From Methylomarinum sp964442675 (GTDB lineage Bacteria; Pseudomonadota; Gammaproteobacteria; Methylococcales; Methylomonadaceae), in the NCBI GenBank assembly GCA_964442675.1, contig CAYUAE010000016.1:1-21731 (forward strand): a stretch of 21,731 bases of DNA. The letters are read 5' to 3'. Every line of letters starts with the position of its first letter. Position 1 is the first letter of the stretch. The notes below the pieces were generated by a model. The model worked only from the letters and a program-made list of their open reading frames with translations, did no database searches and was not told the DNA's origin. Below are positions 1 through 5,719 of the stretch, piece after piece. The position numbers and the translations under genes were made by a program.

Positions 1-963
1 GAGGGATTGTTCAGGAGTTTGCCAATCAAAGTCGGACTTTTCTGTCATTAACAGGCTGGCGGGCTGATATAAAACAGCGGCAGGCGAAAAACCTGTGAGC
101 TGGGTAAAGCCTGGATTAACAGAAATGATACGGTTTTTTGCATCACAAATAACCACAGCATCGGGGGTGTGGTCAAAATAGGACAGTTTGAGATGGTTGA
201 TTTGTTGAGTCGTCTTGGGCGATTGTTTTTTTATCTTGCCCAATATTCGACAGATCATGCCGCGCTCGTTGAGCTCCGGCTTGATATGCAGATGATAAAA
301 AACAGGTCGGCCGGTTTTATCCAGATAACGAAAGCTATAATCGACAGGTTCATGCGAAAACAAACAGACATTATTCTGTGTTTTAACCAGTGCGCGATCA
401 GCTGAGTGAATATGTTGAATAAAAGACGCATAACGTGCGCGGTGGGTTTCTTTCTCTCCAGGCCAATTCCAGTAAACACGGTCTTCAGCCGGCAACCATT
501 CCCATTGACCATCTGTTTCAATAGACGGGAGTTTCGGTTTTTTGAGGTTGAACAGCTGTCGAGGCTGTTGCTTACTGTCATGAAGCTGGAAGAGTTTAAC
601 GCATAGGTCTTTGAAGAAAACATGCGGAACCGGGTTTTTAATCACGATATCCTGGCAGCCTAACTGCATTGCCCTGATGGAGAGTTGAAAATCTTGCCAG
701 GCACTGACTAGAATGGTAGGCAGGTGTTTATTTAATGTTTGTAAGCGTTCTAAAAAATTGATGGCGCGACGGGTTTGGTCACCCACATCCAAGATCAGGA
801 AATGATAGCGATGAAAACGAATTTTATAAAAGAAATCATTTTCATCATGGATGGTTTCAACTTGATAGCCTTTGCAGGCAAAGCGCATTTTTAATTGCTG
901 AAGCAGCAGATCATTTTCGTCTGAGCTTTGATCCAGGTAAAGTATTTTATAGTTATTTTCCAT
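1..963 (-). CDS. Receiver-PAS signalling protein, 3' end cut off by window edge
   Basis: I translated the minus strand from the ATG at 963 and found 321 uninterrupted codons that run off base 1, so only the N-terminal part is present. Residues 1-115 look like a response-regulator receiver domain: acidic D11 in ILYLD, a likely phosphoacceptor D59 in FLILDVG, the conserved Ser in ILVSAW (S86) and the conserved Lys in DIVIKNP (K109). Residues about 155-250 resemble a degenerate PAS domain (QWEWLPAED onward). A second, clearer PAS begins near residue 262 (YFDHTPDAVVICDAKNRIISVNPGFTQLTGFS). The output domain lies outside the window; GGDEF/EAL or histidine kinase are both possible. It starts 34 bases after the tupB stop on the same strand, so co-transcription is plausible. 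No good Shine-Dalgarno is visible before the ATG. Confidence 0.8.
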   Translation of the reverse strand, partial: MENNYKILYLDQSSDENDLLLQQLKMRFACKGYQVETIHDENDFFYKIRFHRYHFLILDVGDQTRRAINFLERLQTLNKHLPTILVSAWQDFQLSIRAMQLGCQDIVIKNPVPHVFFKDLCVKLFQLHDSKQQPRQLFNLKKPKLPSIETDGQWEWLPAEDRVYWNWPGEKETHRARYASFIQHIHSADRALVKTQNNVCLFSHEPVDYSFRYLDKTGRPVFYHLHIKPELNERGMICRILGKIKKQSPKTTQQINHLKLSYFDHTPDAVVICDAKNRIISVNPGFTQLTGFSPAAVLYQPASLLMTEKSDFDWQTPEQSL

Positions 964-997
964 GAGCTGTGAGGATTAAAGCATCATACGCTGAAAT

Positions 998-1693
998 TCA
1001 TCGTAGAGATGTAGATGATAAGTAATGCAAAATAAAATTAGTGGTAAATGCGATAAGTAACAGGATGATACCTAAAGCCAGACCTAACTCAAAATTGCCT
1101 TTGCTGGTTTCCAGTGCGATCGCTGTCGTCATGGTGCGGGTGACGCCTTGAATGTTACCCCCCAGCATCATGGCGGCGCCGACTTCACCGATGGCGCGAC
1201 CGAAGGCGGTGACGACGGCGGCTAACAAGGCAAGGCGGCATTCGGTCATGATCGTCTGAATTTTTTGTACTGTATTCGCTCCTAATAGCTGTAATGTCTC
1301 TAATAAACGGGTATCGCCTGATCTGACGGCTACAATCGTCATGCTTAAAATCAACGGCAGAATGAGAACGGTTTGGCCTAAAATTACGGCATTTTCAGTA
1401 TACAGCATTCCTAAGTCACCGAGTGGACCACGGCGACTGAGTAAACCATAAAAAATCAAACCGACCATGACCGTCGGCATGGCGGTCAGGGTTTGCAAAA
1501 TATGCTGCAGGGCGGTTTTGCCGGGGAATGACTTTATCGCAATTAACACGCCGCAAGGCAATGCGATGAGGCTGGCGAAAAGACAGGCGGTCAGGGAAAT
1601 CGTTAACGAGGTGACAACGATGTGCCAGGTTTCCGGATCAAAATTTAAAATCAAAGCCAGGGCGGCTTGCAAGGCTGTGAAAAAATAATCCAT
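998..1693 (-). CDS. tupB: Tungstate-type ABC transporter permease
   Basis: A 231-residue integral membrane permease of the molybdate/tungstate/phosphate ABC class. The region MPTVMVGLIFYGLLSRRGPLG and the EAA-loop region FGRAIGEVGAAMMLGGNIQG, followed by TRTMTTAIALETSKG, match the TupB/WtpB-like family better than ModB or PstC. Five to six hydrophobic segments are visible. It would form the channel for WO4 (or MoO4) import together with a periplasmic binding protein (TupA) and an ATPase (TupC), neither of which is in this window. The ATG at 1693 lies only 4 bases beyond the moaC stop, so moaC and tupB are very probably one transcript, linking oxyanion uptake to cofactor synthesis. The TGA is at 998-1000. 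Substrate choice between tungstate and molybdate is inferred from family resemblance only. Confidence 0.85.
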   Translation of the reverse strand: MDYFFTALQAALALILNFDPETWHIVVTSLTISLTACLFASLIALPCGVLIAIKSFPGKTALQHILQTLTAMPTVMVGLIFYGLLSRRGPLGDLGMLYTENAVILGQTVLILPLILSMTIVAVRSGDTRLLETLQLLGANTVQKIQTIMTECRLALLAAVVTAFGRAIGEVGAAMMLGGNIQGVTRTMTTAIALETSKGNFELGLALGIILLLIAFTTNFILHYLSSTSLR

Positions 1694-1697
1694 CGTT

Positions 1698-2171
1698 TCA
1701 TCGACGCCAGTGGCCTGATTTGCCGCCTGATTTTTCCAGCAGTTGAATCGAATGCATGACCATGCCCCGGTCGACGGCTTTACACATGTCGTAGATAGTC
1801 AAGAGGGCGATTTGAGTGGCGGTCAATGCTTCCATTTCAACCCCGGTCTGGCCTTGGGTTTTGACGGTGGTCAGGCAATGTACGCCGCCGTTTTCAGGCT
1901 GAGGGGTGAGTTTTATCTCAACATGAGTAATGGGGAGAGGGTGACACAGCGGGATTAAATCGGCGGTTTTTTTGCTGGCCATAATGCCGGCAATGCGCGC
2001 GATGCCGAGTACATCGCCTTTTTTATGTTGGCCGGATTCGATCAGTCGCAGAGTATCATCCTGCATACTGATAAAGCCTTCGGTGATAGCGGTTCGGGAG
2101 GTGATGGCTTTGTCGCCGACATCCACCATATGTGCTTCGCCGGATTGATTAAAATGCGTCAGTTGAGTCAT
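1698..2171 (-). CDS. moaC: Cyclic pyranopterin monophosphate synthase MoaC
   Basis: A 157-residue protein of the usual MoaC length (about 160). With MoaA it converts GTP to cyclic pyranopterin monophosphate; MoaC catalyses the second step, from 3',8-cyclo-7,8-dihydro-GTP. Family signatures are clear: HMVDVGDK near the start, the LIPLCHPLPI segment, GVEMEALTA, the catalytic-region DMCKAVD, and the C-terminal KSGGKSG. The ATG at 2171 is preceded by an AT-rich stretch without a clear Shine-Dalgarno. It is transcribed divergently from moaD, and only 48 bases separate the two starts, so they probably share a regulatory region. tupB follows immediately downstream. moaA and moaB are not in the window. 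Confidence 0.95.
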   Translation of the reverse strand: MTQLTHFNQSGEAHMVDVGDKAITSRTAITEGFISMQDDTLRLIESGQHKKGDVLGIARIAGIMASKKTADLIPLCHPLPITHVEIKLTPQPENGGVHCLTTVKTQGQTGVEMEALTATQIALLTIYDMCKAVDRGMVMHSIQLLEKSGGKSGHWRR

Positions 2172-2198
2172 TGTCAGATAATATATAAAGCTTATGAT
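2171..2198 (+). promoter_or_regulatory. Candidate moaD promoter in the moaC/moaD divergent region
   Basis: A sigma70-like pair is visible on the plus strand: TTGTCA at 2171-2176 and TATGAT at 2193-2198, with a 16-base spacer. The -35 touches the moaC start codon on the other strand. The whole 48-base region is AT-rich and must also hold the moaC promoter, which I cannot place. Predicted from consensus match only. Confidence 0.35.
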
Positions 2199-2219
2199 TG
2201 TAATATTGAGTGGGGTGCT

Positions 2220-2459
2220 ATGTCGATTAAAGTCCGTTATTTTGCCAGTTTAAAAGAGCAGTTAGGGCGCGCCGAAGATGATTTGGTAACGGTGCGAGAA
2301 TATACGGTCAGTCAAGTCTGGAGCGAGGTCAACCCCGGTCTGGATATGCCTGATAATGTGTTGATTGCCGTCAATATGGCTTATGTCGATCAGACAGCGG
2401 TCGTAAAAGATGGTGATGAGGTCGCCTTTTTTCCACCGGTTACAGGAGGAGAAAGATGA
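2220..2459 (+). CDS. moaD: Molybdopterin synthase sulfur-carrier (small) subunit MoaD
   Basis: A 79-residue ubiquitin-like protein. The ATG at 2220 gives MSIKVRYFASLKEQLGR, the normal MoaD opening. The same reading frame stays open further upstream into moaC, but that extension has no family similarity. The protein ends with a Gly-Gly region (FPPVTGGER); in MoaD the C-terminal Gly-Gly is adenylated and converted to the thiocarboxylate that donates sulfur to the dithiolene of molybdopterin. Here the Gly-Gly is followed by Glu-Arg rather than being strictly terminal, as MoaD proteins usually end in GG. That is a small oddity which could require trimming or reflect a variant tail. The stop overlaps the moaE start by 4 bases (ATGA), so translation is coupled with its partner subunit. 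Confidence 0.9.
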   Translation: MSIKVRYFASLKEQLGRAEDDLVTVREYTVSQVWSEVNPGLDMPDNVLIAVNMAYVDQTAVVKDGDEVAFFPPVTGGER

Positions 2460-2911
2460 AGGTCAGTGTTGTAGATAGTCTGTTTGATCCCTGGCAAGCG
2501 GTTGCCGACTACCAGCAAGGCTTAACGGCGTTAAAAGGAAAATATGGCGCGACCTGTCTATTTGTCGGCACCATGCGGGATTTTAACCAGGATGATTCGG
2601 TTAAAGGCATGTATCTTGAGCATTATCCCGGCATGACTGAAAAACAATTGCTGGCATGTTTGCAGCAGGCGGCCGATAAATGGCCGGTTCTGGATGCGTT
2701 GTTGTTGCATCGAGTCGGGAATATTTATCCGGATGAACCGATTGTCGCTGTGGCCATCTGGAGTTCTCATCGCGGTGATGCCTTTGATGCCTGCCGCTTT
2801 GTGATGGAAAGCCTGAAATCGAATGCGCCGTTCTGGAAAAAGGAATTGCTGGCCTCCGGTGAATCCCGCTGGGTGGAGAAAAACACCGATGGTTATGCTA
2901 AAAAAACATAA
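2456..2911 (+). CDS. moaE: Molybdopterin synthase catalytic (large) subunit MoaE
   Basis: A 151-residue protein that, with thiocarboxylated MoaD, inserts two sulfurs into cyclic pyranopterin monophosphate to give molybdopterin. Recognisable MoaE blocks are FVGTMRDFN (36-44), LEHYPGM (54-60), HRVG (85-88), and WSSHRGDAFDACRF leading into LKSNAPFWKKE. K121 and K128 in the last block have the spacing of the catalytic E. coli lysines K119 and K126. A strong Shine-Dalgarno (AGGAGGAG) lies just before the ATG at 2456, inside the end of moaD. The gene converges on ppa with only 26 bases between them and no terminator visible. Confidence 0.95.
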   Translation: MKVSVVDSLFDPWQAVADYQQGLTALKGKYGATCLFVGTMRDFNQDDSVKGMYLEHYPGMTEKQLLACLQQAADKWPVLDALLLHRVGNIYPDEPIVAVAIWSSHRGDAFDACRFVMESLKSNAPFWKKELLASGESRWVEKNTDGYAKKT

Positions 2912-2937
2912 CAGGTGGAGGTCAGCATCGTCATATT

Positions 2938-3486
2938 TTATAAGGCGGGCTCTTCAATCAGTTTTTGATAACGCGCAATACTGTCGAGAATTTCCTGTTT
3001 GGCTTCATCCGCCCCCACCCAGCCATCCAGTTTTACCCATTTCCCTTCTTCAAGGTCTTTGTAATGCTCGAAGAAATGGGCTATTTTAGCCAGCTTTTCT
3101 GGCTGAATGTCTTTATATGAATGAACTTTATTGTAGTAGGGCGATAATTCAGGTGTGGGGACAGCCAGTAATTTTGGATCAGGTCCGGCTTCGTCGCGCA
3201 TCAAGAGCATGCCGACCGGGCGACAACGGATAAAACAGCCGCTCAGCACCGGTGAAGGGGTAATGACCATGACATCGACCGGATCACCGTCTTCAGACAG
3301 GCTTTGTGGAATATAGCCGTAATTACTGGGATATTGCATGGATGTGCCCATAAAACGGTCAACCTGCAAGGTCCCACTATATTTATCGACTTCATATTTG
3401 ACCGGGTCGCTGAATGCCGGTATTTCAATGATGACATTGATAATGTCGGGGATATCGCTGCCTGATGAAATGTGTGAGAAAGCCAT
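2938..3486 (-). CDS. ppa: Inorganic pyrophosphatase (family I, soluble)
   Basis: A 182-residue family I pyrophosphatase, hydrolysing PPi to two phosphates in the cytoplasm and pulling biosynthetic reactions forward. All the active-site residues known from E. coli PPase are present at an offset of one: K30, E32, R44, Y56, D66, D68 and D71 in EDGDPVDV, D98, D103 and K105. The late block IAHFFEHYKDLEEGKWVK is also typical. The ATG at 3486 is preceded on the minus strand by a perfect AAGGAG at the correct distance. An extended -10 lies upstream (see the separate entry). The gene is convergent with moaE and divergent from the DUF2797 gene. Confidence 0.97.
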   Translation of the reverse strand: MAFSHISSGSDIPDIINVIIEIPAFSDPVKYEVDKYSGTLQVDRFMGTSMQYPSNYGYIPQSLSEDGDPVDVMVITPSPVLSGCFIRCRPVGMLLMRDEAGPDPKLLAVPTPELSPYYNKVHSYKDIQPEKLAKIAHFFEHYKDLEEGKWVKLDGWVGADEAKQEILDSIARYQKLIEEPAL

Positions 3487-3516
3487 TTCGCTCCTTCAGT
3501 AAAGGTTAAATACGGT

Positions 3517-3531
3517 ATTATAGCAGCTCAA
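3517..3531 (-). promoter_or_regulatory. Extended -10 promoter element for ppa
   Basis: On the minus strand the motif reads TTGAGCTGCTATAAT, containing a perfect TATAAT (3517-3522) with the TGn extension (TGC, 3523-3525). This places transcription start about 20-25 bases before the Shine-Dalgarno of ppa. No good -35 is seen at 17 bases, consistent with an extended -10 promoter. Nearly the same 15-mer occurs before the GGDEF gene at 7771-7785. Confidence 0.55.
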
Positions 3532-3570
3532 TTTTAACAGTTTGGTTAAACCGATCGAGGGGGAAAATAA

Positions 3571-3606
3571 ATGTTTTGCCGTGATTGTGTCAAAAATCAG
3601 GAGTGA
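3571..3606 (+). CDS. Putative 11-residue upstream ORF / leader peptide (MFCRDCVKNQE)
   Basis: The ATG at 3571 follows a strong Shine-Dalgarno (GAGGGGG, 3557-3563) by 7 bases and encodes MFCRDCVKNQE, ending at TGA 3604-3606. A second TGA (3607-3609) comes next, then the GTG start of the DUF2797 gene in the same frame. Its initiation signals look as good as those of the main gene, so it is probably translated if transcribed. Possible roles are a leader peptide that couples translation to the downstream gene, or a cysteine-containing attenuator peptide. It could also be chance. No homology claim is made. Confidence 0.35.
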   Translation: MFCRDCVKNQE

Positions 3607-3609
3607 TGA

Positions 3610-4431
3610 GTGAAAGGTTGTTTGCGAAAAATGGAGGTTTCCTTAACGGAGCCGGTGAGTTATCAATTGCCGTTGGGCGAGGCGCGGGTGGCGTTGAATC
3701 CCTTGATTGGCAAAAAAATCCAGTTGCATTTTACGGGGCAGATTTTTTGTATTCACTGCAATCGAAAGATTAACAAGAGCTTTAACCAGGGTTATTGTTA
3801 TCCGTGTTTTACCTCGTTGGCACAATGCGATATGTGTATCATGAAGCCTGAGACCTGTCATTTTGACCAGGGAACCTGTCGTGAGCCGGACTGGGCCCAG
3901 CAGTTTTGCTTTCAGCCGCATTATGTTTATCTGGCCAATTCATCGGCGATCAAGGTGGGCATTACCCGCGAAAATCAGATTCCAACGCGCTGGATCGATC
4001 AGGGGGCGGTGCAGGCACTACCCATTTTAAAAGTGAAGTCACGTTATATTTCAGGTCTGGTTGAGGTGGCGATTGCCCAGCATGTCAGTGATAAAACCAG
4101 TTGGCAGAGAATGCTGAAGAGCCAGGCTGAAGCTGTGGATTTAGCTGCAAGACGTGATCAGTTGTTAGCCGAATGTGAACAGGAAATTGCAGAAATTGGG
4201 CAGCGCTTTGGCGATGACAGTATAGAGTTTCTGCCCGATGCCGAGGTTGTGGATATTTTTTACCCGATTTTAACCTATCCGGCCAAAGTCAAATCATTTA
4301 ATTTTGATAAAAATCCGGATGTCAGTGGAATACTGGAAGGGATTAAAGGCCAATATCTGTTGTTAGATACCGGGGTGATCAATATCCGTAAATTTGGCGG
4401 CTATGAGGTCGAGCTTTCTGTTCCCGACTAG
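3610..4431 (+). CDS. DUF2797 protein with Cys-rich cluster and GIY-YIG-like domain
   Basis: A 273-residue protein of the DUF2797 family; molecular function unknown. I chose the GTG at 3610 because CAGGAG lies at 3598-3603 and the product opens with KGCLRKMEV, the family's usual start. Residues 47-90 hold eight cysteines in paired form: C47/C50, C63/C66, C73/C76, and C83 with C90, plus C100. This looks like a two-zinc treble or ribbon. It is followed by HYVYLANSSAIKVGITR (104-120) and TRWIDQGA, which resemble the GIY-YIG nuclease fold, with E152 in GLVEVAIA where that family carries its catalytic Glu. A nucleic-acid role is therefore plausible but unproven. An in-frame upstream mini-ORF precedes it. 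A gene-free stretch of 193 bases follows. Confidence 0.85.
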   Translation: MKGCLRKMEVSLTEPVSYQLPLGEARVALNPLIGKKIQLHFTGQIFCIHCNRKINKSFNQGYCYPCFTSLAQCDMCIMKPETCHFDQGTCREPDWAQQFCFQPHYVYLANSSAIKVGITRENQIPTRWIDQGAVQALPILKVKSRYISGLVEVAIAQHVSDKTSWQRMLKSQAEAVDLAARRDQLLAECEQEIAEIGQRFGDDSIEFLPDAEVVDIFYPILTYPAKVKSFNFDKNPDVSGILEGIKGQYLLLDTGVINIRKFGGYEVELSVPD

Positions 4432-4515
4432 CCCGGATTCTGGTGCAATATCTGGGCTGGCGTGAGGCATGTAAACTTTTGTTTTACCTGTCAGGCGTTA
4501 TCTCTTACAATTTGG

Positions 4516-4529
4516 TTGTTGTTCATCAA
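4516..4529 (+). promoter_or_regulatory. Candidate FNR/ANR-type site upstream of the peroxidase gene
   Basis: TTGTTGTTCATCAA matches the FNR consensus TTGAT-N4-ATCAA in nine of ten fixed positions. Its centre (4522.5) lies about 29 bases upstream of a -10-like TATCCT (4551-4556), the geometry of a class II FNR-activated promoter with start near 4563. Bacterial cytochrome c peroxidases are often under FNR/ANR control, which makes this more likely than chance. Predicted by eye only. Confidence 0.4.
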
Positions 4530-4550
4530 CACAAAACCTTGGAATGATTT

Positions 4551-4556
4551 TATCCT
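4551..4556 (+). promoter_or_regulatory. Possible -10 box of the FNR-dependent peroxidase promoter
   Basis: TATCCT sits about 29 bases downstream of the centre of the FNR-like site, where the -10 of an activator-dependent promoter should be. The match to TATAAT is 4/6, and no independent -35 is present, as expected if FNR supplies that contact. The mRNA leader would be about 60 bases. Confidence 0.3.
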
Positions 4557-4624
4557 GTTCAACTAAAGGCGTTGAGTACGCAGGGTAGCTTGGTTTGATA
4601 TTATAAAAATACCCGGAGGATAGT

Positions 4625-5626
4625 ATGTTTAAAATTCGATTGCTGGTTTCTGCTTTATCGTTAGCAGGCTCCATGTCTGTTATGGCGGCCGAAGCCTTAC
4701 CGACCACGGCGCCTGCACCTGCTGATAACCCAACAACCGCTGAAAAGGTGGCGCTGGGGAAAATGCTGTATCACGATCCACGCTTGTCATCTAGCGGAAC
4801 AGTGTCATGCGCTTCTTGCCACAATACGATGCTGGGTGGTGAAGATAACCGAGGTGGCTCTGTCGGTGTTGGTGGCCAGGTTGGGGGACGTAGTGCGCCC
4901 ACAGTCTGGAATGCGGCATTTAACAAAGTTCAATTTTGGGATGGTCGTGCGGCCAGCCTGGAAGAGCAGGCGGCAGGGCCTGTGACGAACCCGATTGAAA
5001 TGGGTATGAAAAGTTGGGATGAGGTGGTCAAACGCCTTAAAAGTATAGAAGGCTATCAACAGGCGTTTGAAAAAGCCTTTGGTAAAGATTCTATCTCCAA
5101 AGATACCGCAACGAAAGCAATTGCCGCCTATGAGCGGACGCTGATTACACCAAACAGTGCATTTGATCGTTATGTCAAAGGCGATAAATCGGCGATGACC
5201 GAGCAACAGGTTCGGGGTATGAATAAAGCGGTCGAGTTAGGCTGTACCGGTTGTCACAGTGGGCCTGCTTTCAACGGCCCGGGTGTATTCCAAAAATTCC
5301 CGGTCAATAAGAATGGCTATTTTGAAGCCCAGTATGGTTTCAGCGATGATAAAGGCCGTGCGGAAGTAACCGGGAAGAAAGAAGACGAGCATTTGTGGAA
5401 AGTGCCCACCTTACGTAATATCGCTTTAACCGCACCGTATTTTCATAATGGCAAGGTCAAAACATTGGAAAAAGCGGTCTGGTTGATGGGCAAATTACAA
5501 CTTGATAAAGATTTGTCCGAAGAAGATGTCGCCGATATTGTCGCGTTTTTGAATGCATTGACGGGCGAATTTCCGAAACAGGAGATGCCAAGGTTGCCTG
5601 GAATGCCAGGTCGAACCTTTAATTAA
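4625..5626 (+). CDS. Periplasmic di-haem cytochrome c peroxidase
   Basis: A 333-residue protein of the bacterial CCP/MauG family. A signal peptide covers about residues 1-21 (basic MFKIR, hydrophobic core, VMA before the likely cut). Two c-type haem sites follow: CASCH at 62-66 and CTGCH at 207-211. Other family landmarks are FNKVQFWDGRAASLEEQA, the NPIEMG segment, and LRNIALTAPYFHNG near the C-terminus. The enzyme reduces H2O2 to water in the periplasm using electrons from small cytochromes or azurin. A Shine-Dalgarno (GGAGGA) lies 4 bases before the ATG. A candidate FNR site lies about 100 bases upstream. It is monocistronic, ending at a terminator shared with the convergent ligase gene. 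I do not assign a symbol because ccp/ccpA naming varies. Confidence 0.92.
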   Translation: MFKIRLLVSALSLAGSMSVMAAEALPTTAPAPADNPTTAEKVALGKMLYHDPRLSSSGTVSCASCHNTMLGGEDNRGGSVGVGGQVGGRSAPTVWNAAFNKVQFWDGRAASLEEQAAGPVTNPIEMGMKSWDEVVKRLKSIEGYQQAFEKAFGKDSISKDTATKAIAAYERTLITPNSAFDRYVKGDKSAMTEQQVRGMNKAVELGCTGCHSGPAFNGPGVFQKFPVNKNGYFEAQYGFSDDKGRAEVTGKKEDEHLWKVPTLRNIALTAPYFHNGKVKTLEKAVWLMGKLQLDKDLSEEDVADIVAFLNALTGEFPKQEMPRLPGMPGRTFN

Positions 5627-5632
5627 GGTAAC

Positions 5633-5656
5633 ACAGCTGGCGTTACGCTGTTTTTT
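5633..5656 (+). terminator. Weak possible terminator after the peroxidase gene
   Basis: ACAGC (5633-5637) pairs with GCTGT (5647-5651) across a 9-base loop and runs into six T residues (5651-5656). The stem is only 5 bp, so this may be a first, leaky stop before the stronger hairpin at 5684-5712. Confidence 0.3.
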
Positions 5657-5683
5657 AGCTTGACGCAGGCTTGAAGTTGTCTG

Positions 5684-5712
5684 AAAAGGGCGTATTTTTT
5701 ATACGCCCTTTT
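5684..5712. terminator. Bidirectional intrinsic terminator between peroxidase and ligase genes
   Basis: A perfect 12-bp stem, AAAAGGGCGTAT (5684-5695) with ATACGCCCTTTT (5701-5712), closes a 5-base T loop. The A-run on one side and T-run on the other let it act on both strands. It lies exactly between the convergent ends of the peroxidase gene (5626) and the ligase gene (5720). Confidence 0.85.
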
Positions 5713-5719
5713 TTGAATG

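Noticed and set aside
255..623. Minus-strand 122-codon frame beginning MFSSKTYALNSS.
   Set aside because: It competes with the continuous 321-codon receiver-PAS frame on the same strand, which has clear domains; this one does not.
3604..3609. Tandem TGA as selenocysteine or a recoded codon joining the mini-ORF to DUF2797.
   Set aside because: The downstream GTG has its own Shine-Dalgarno and gives the family's normal N-terminus (KGCLRKM), and no SECIS-like hairpin is apparent after the codons.
4432..4480. AGCCC/GGGCT inverted repeat just after DUF2797 as a terminator.
   Set aside because: Only a 5-bp stem with a loop of about 20 bases and no T-run.
4805..5206. Minus-strand 133-codon open frame within the peroxidase gene.
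   Set aside because: Antisense to haem-binding coding sequence, with no family signature; a shadow.
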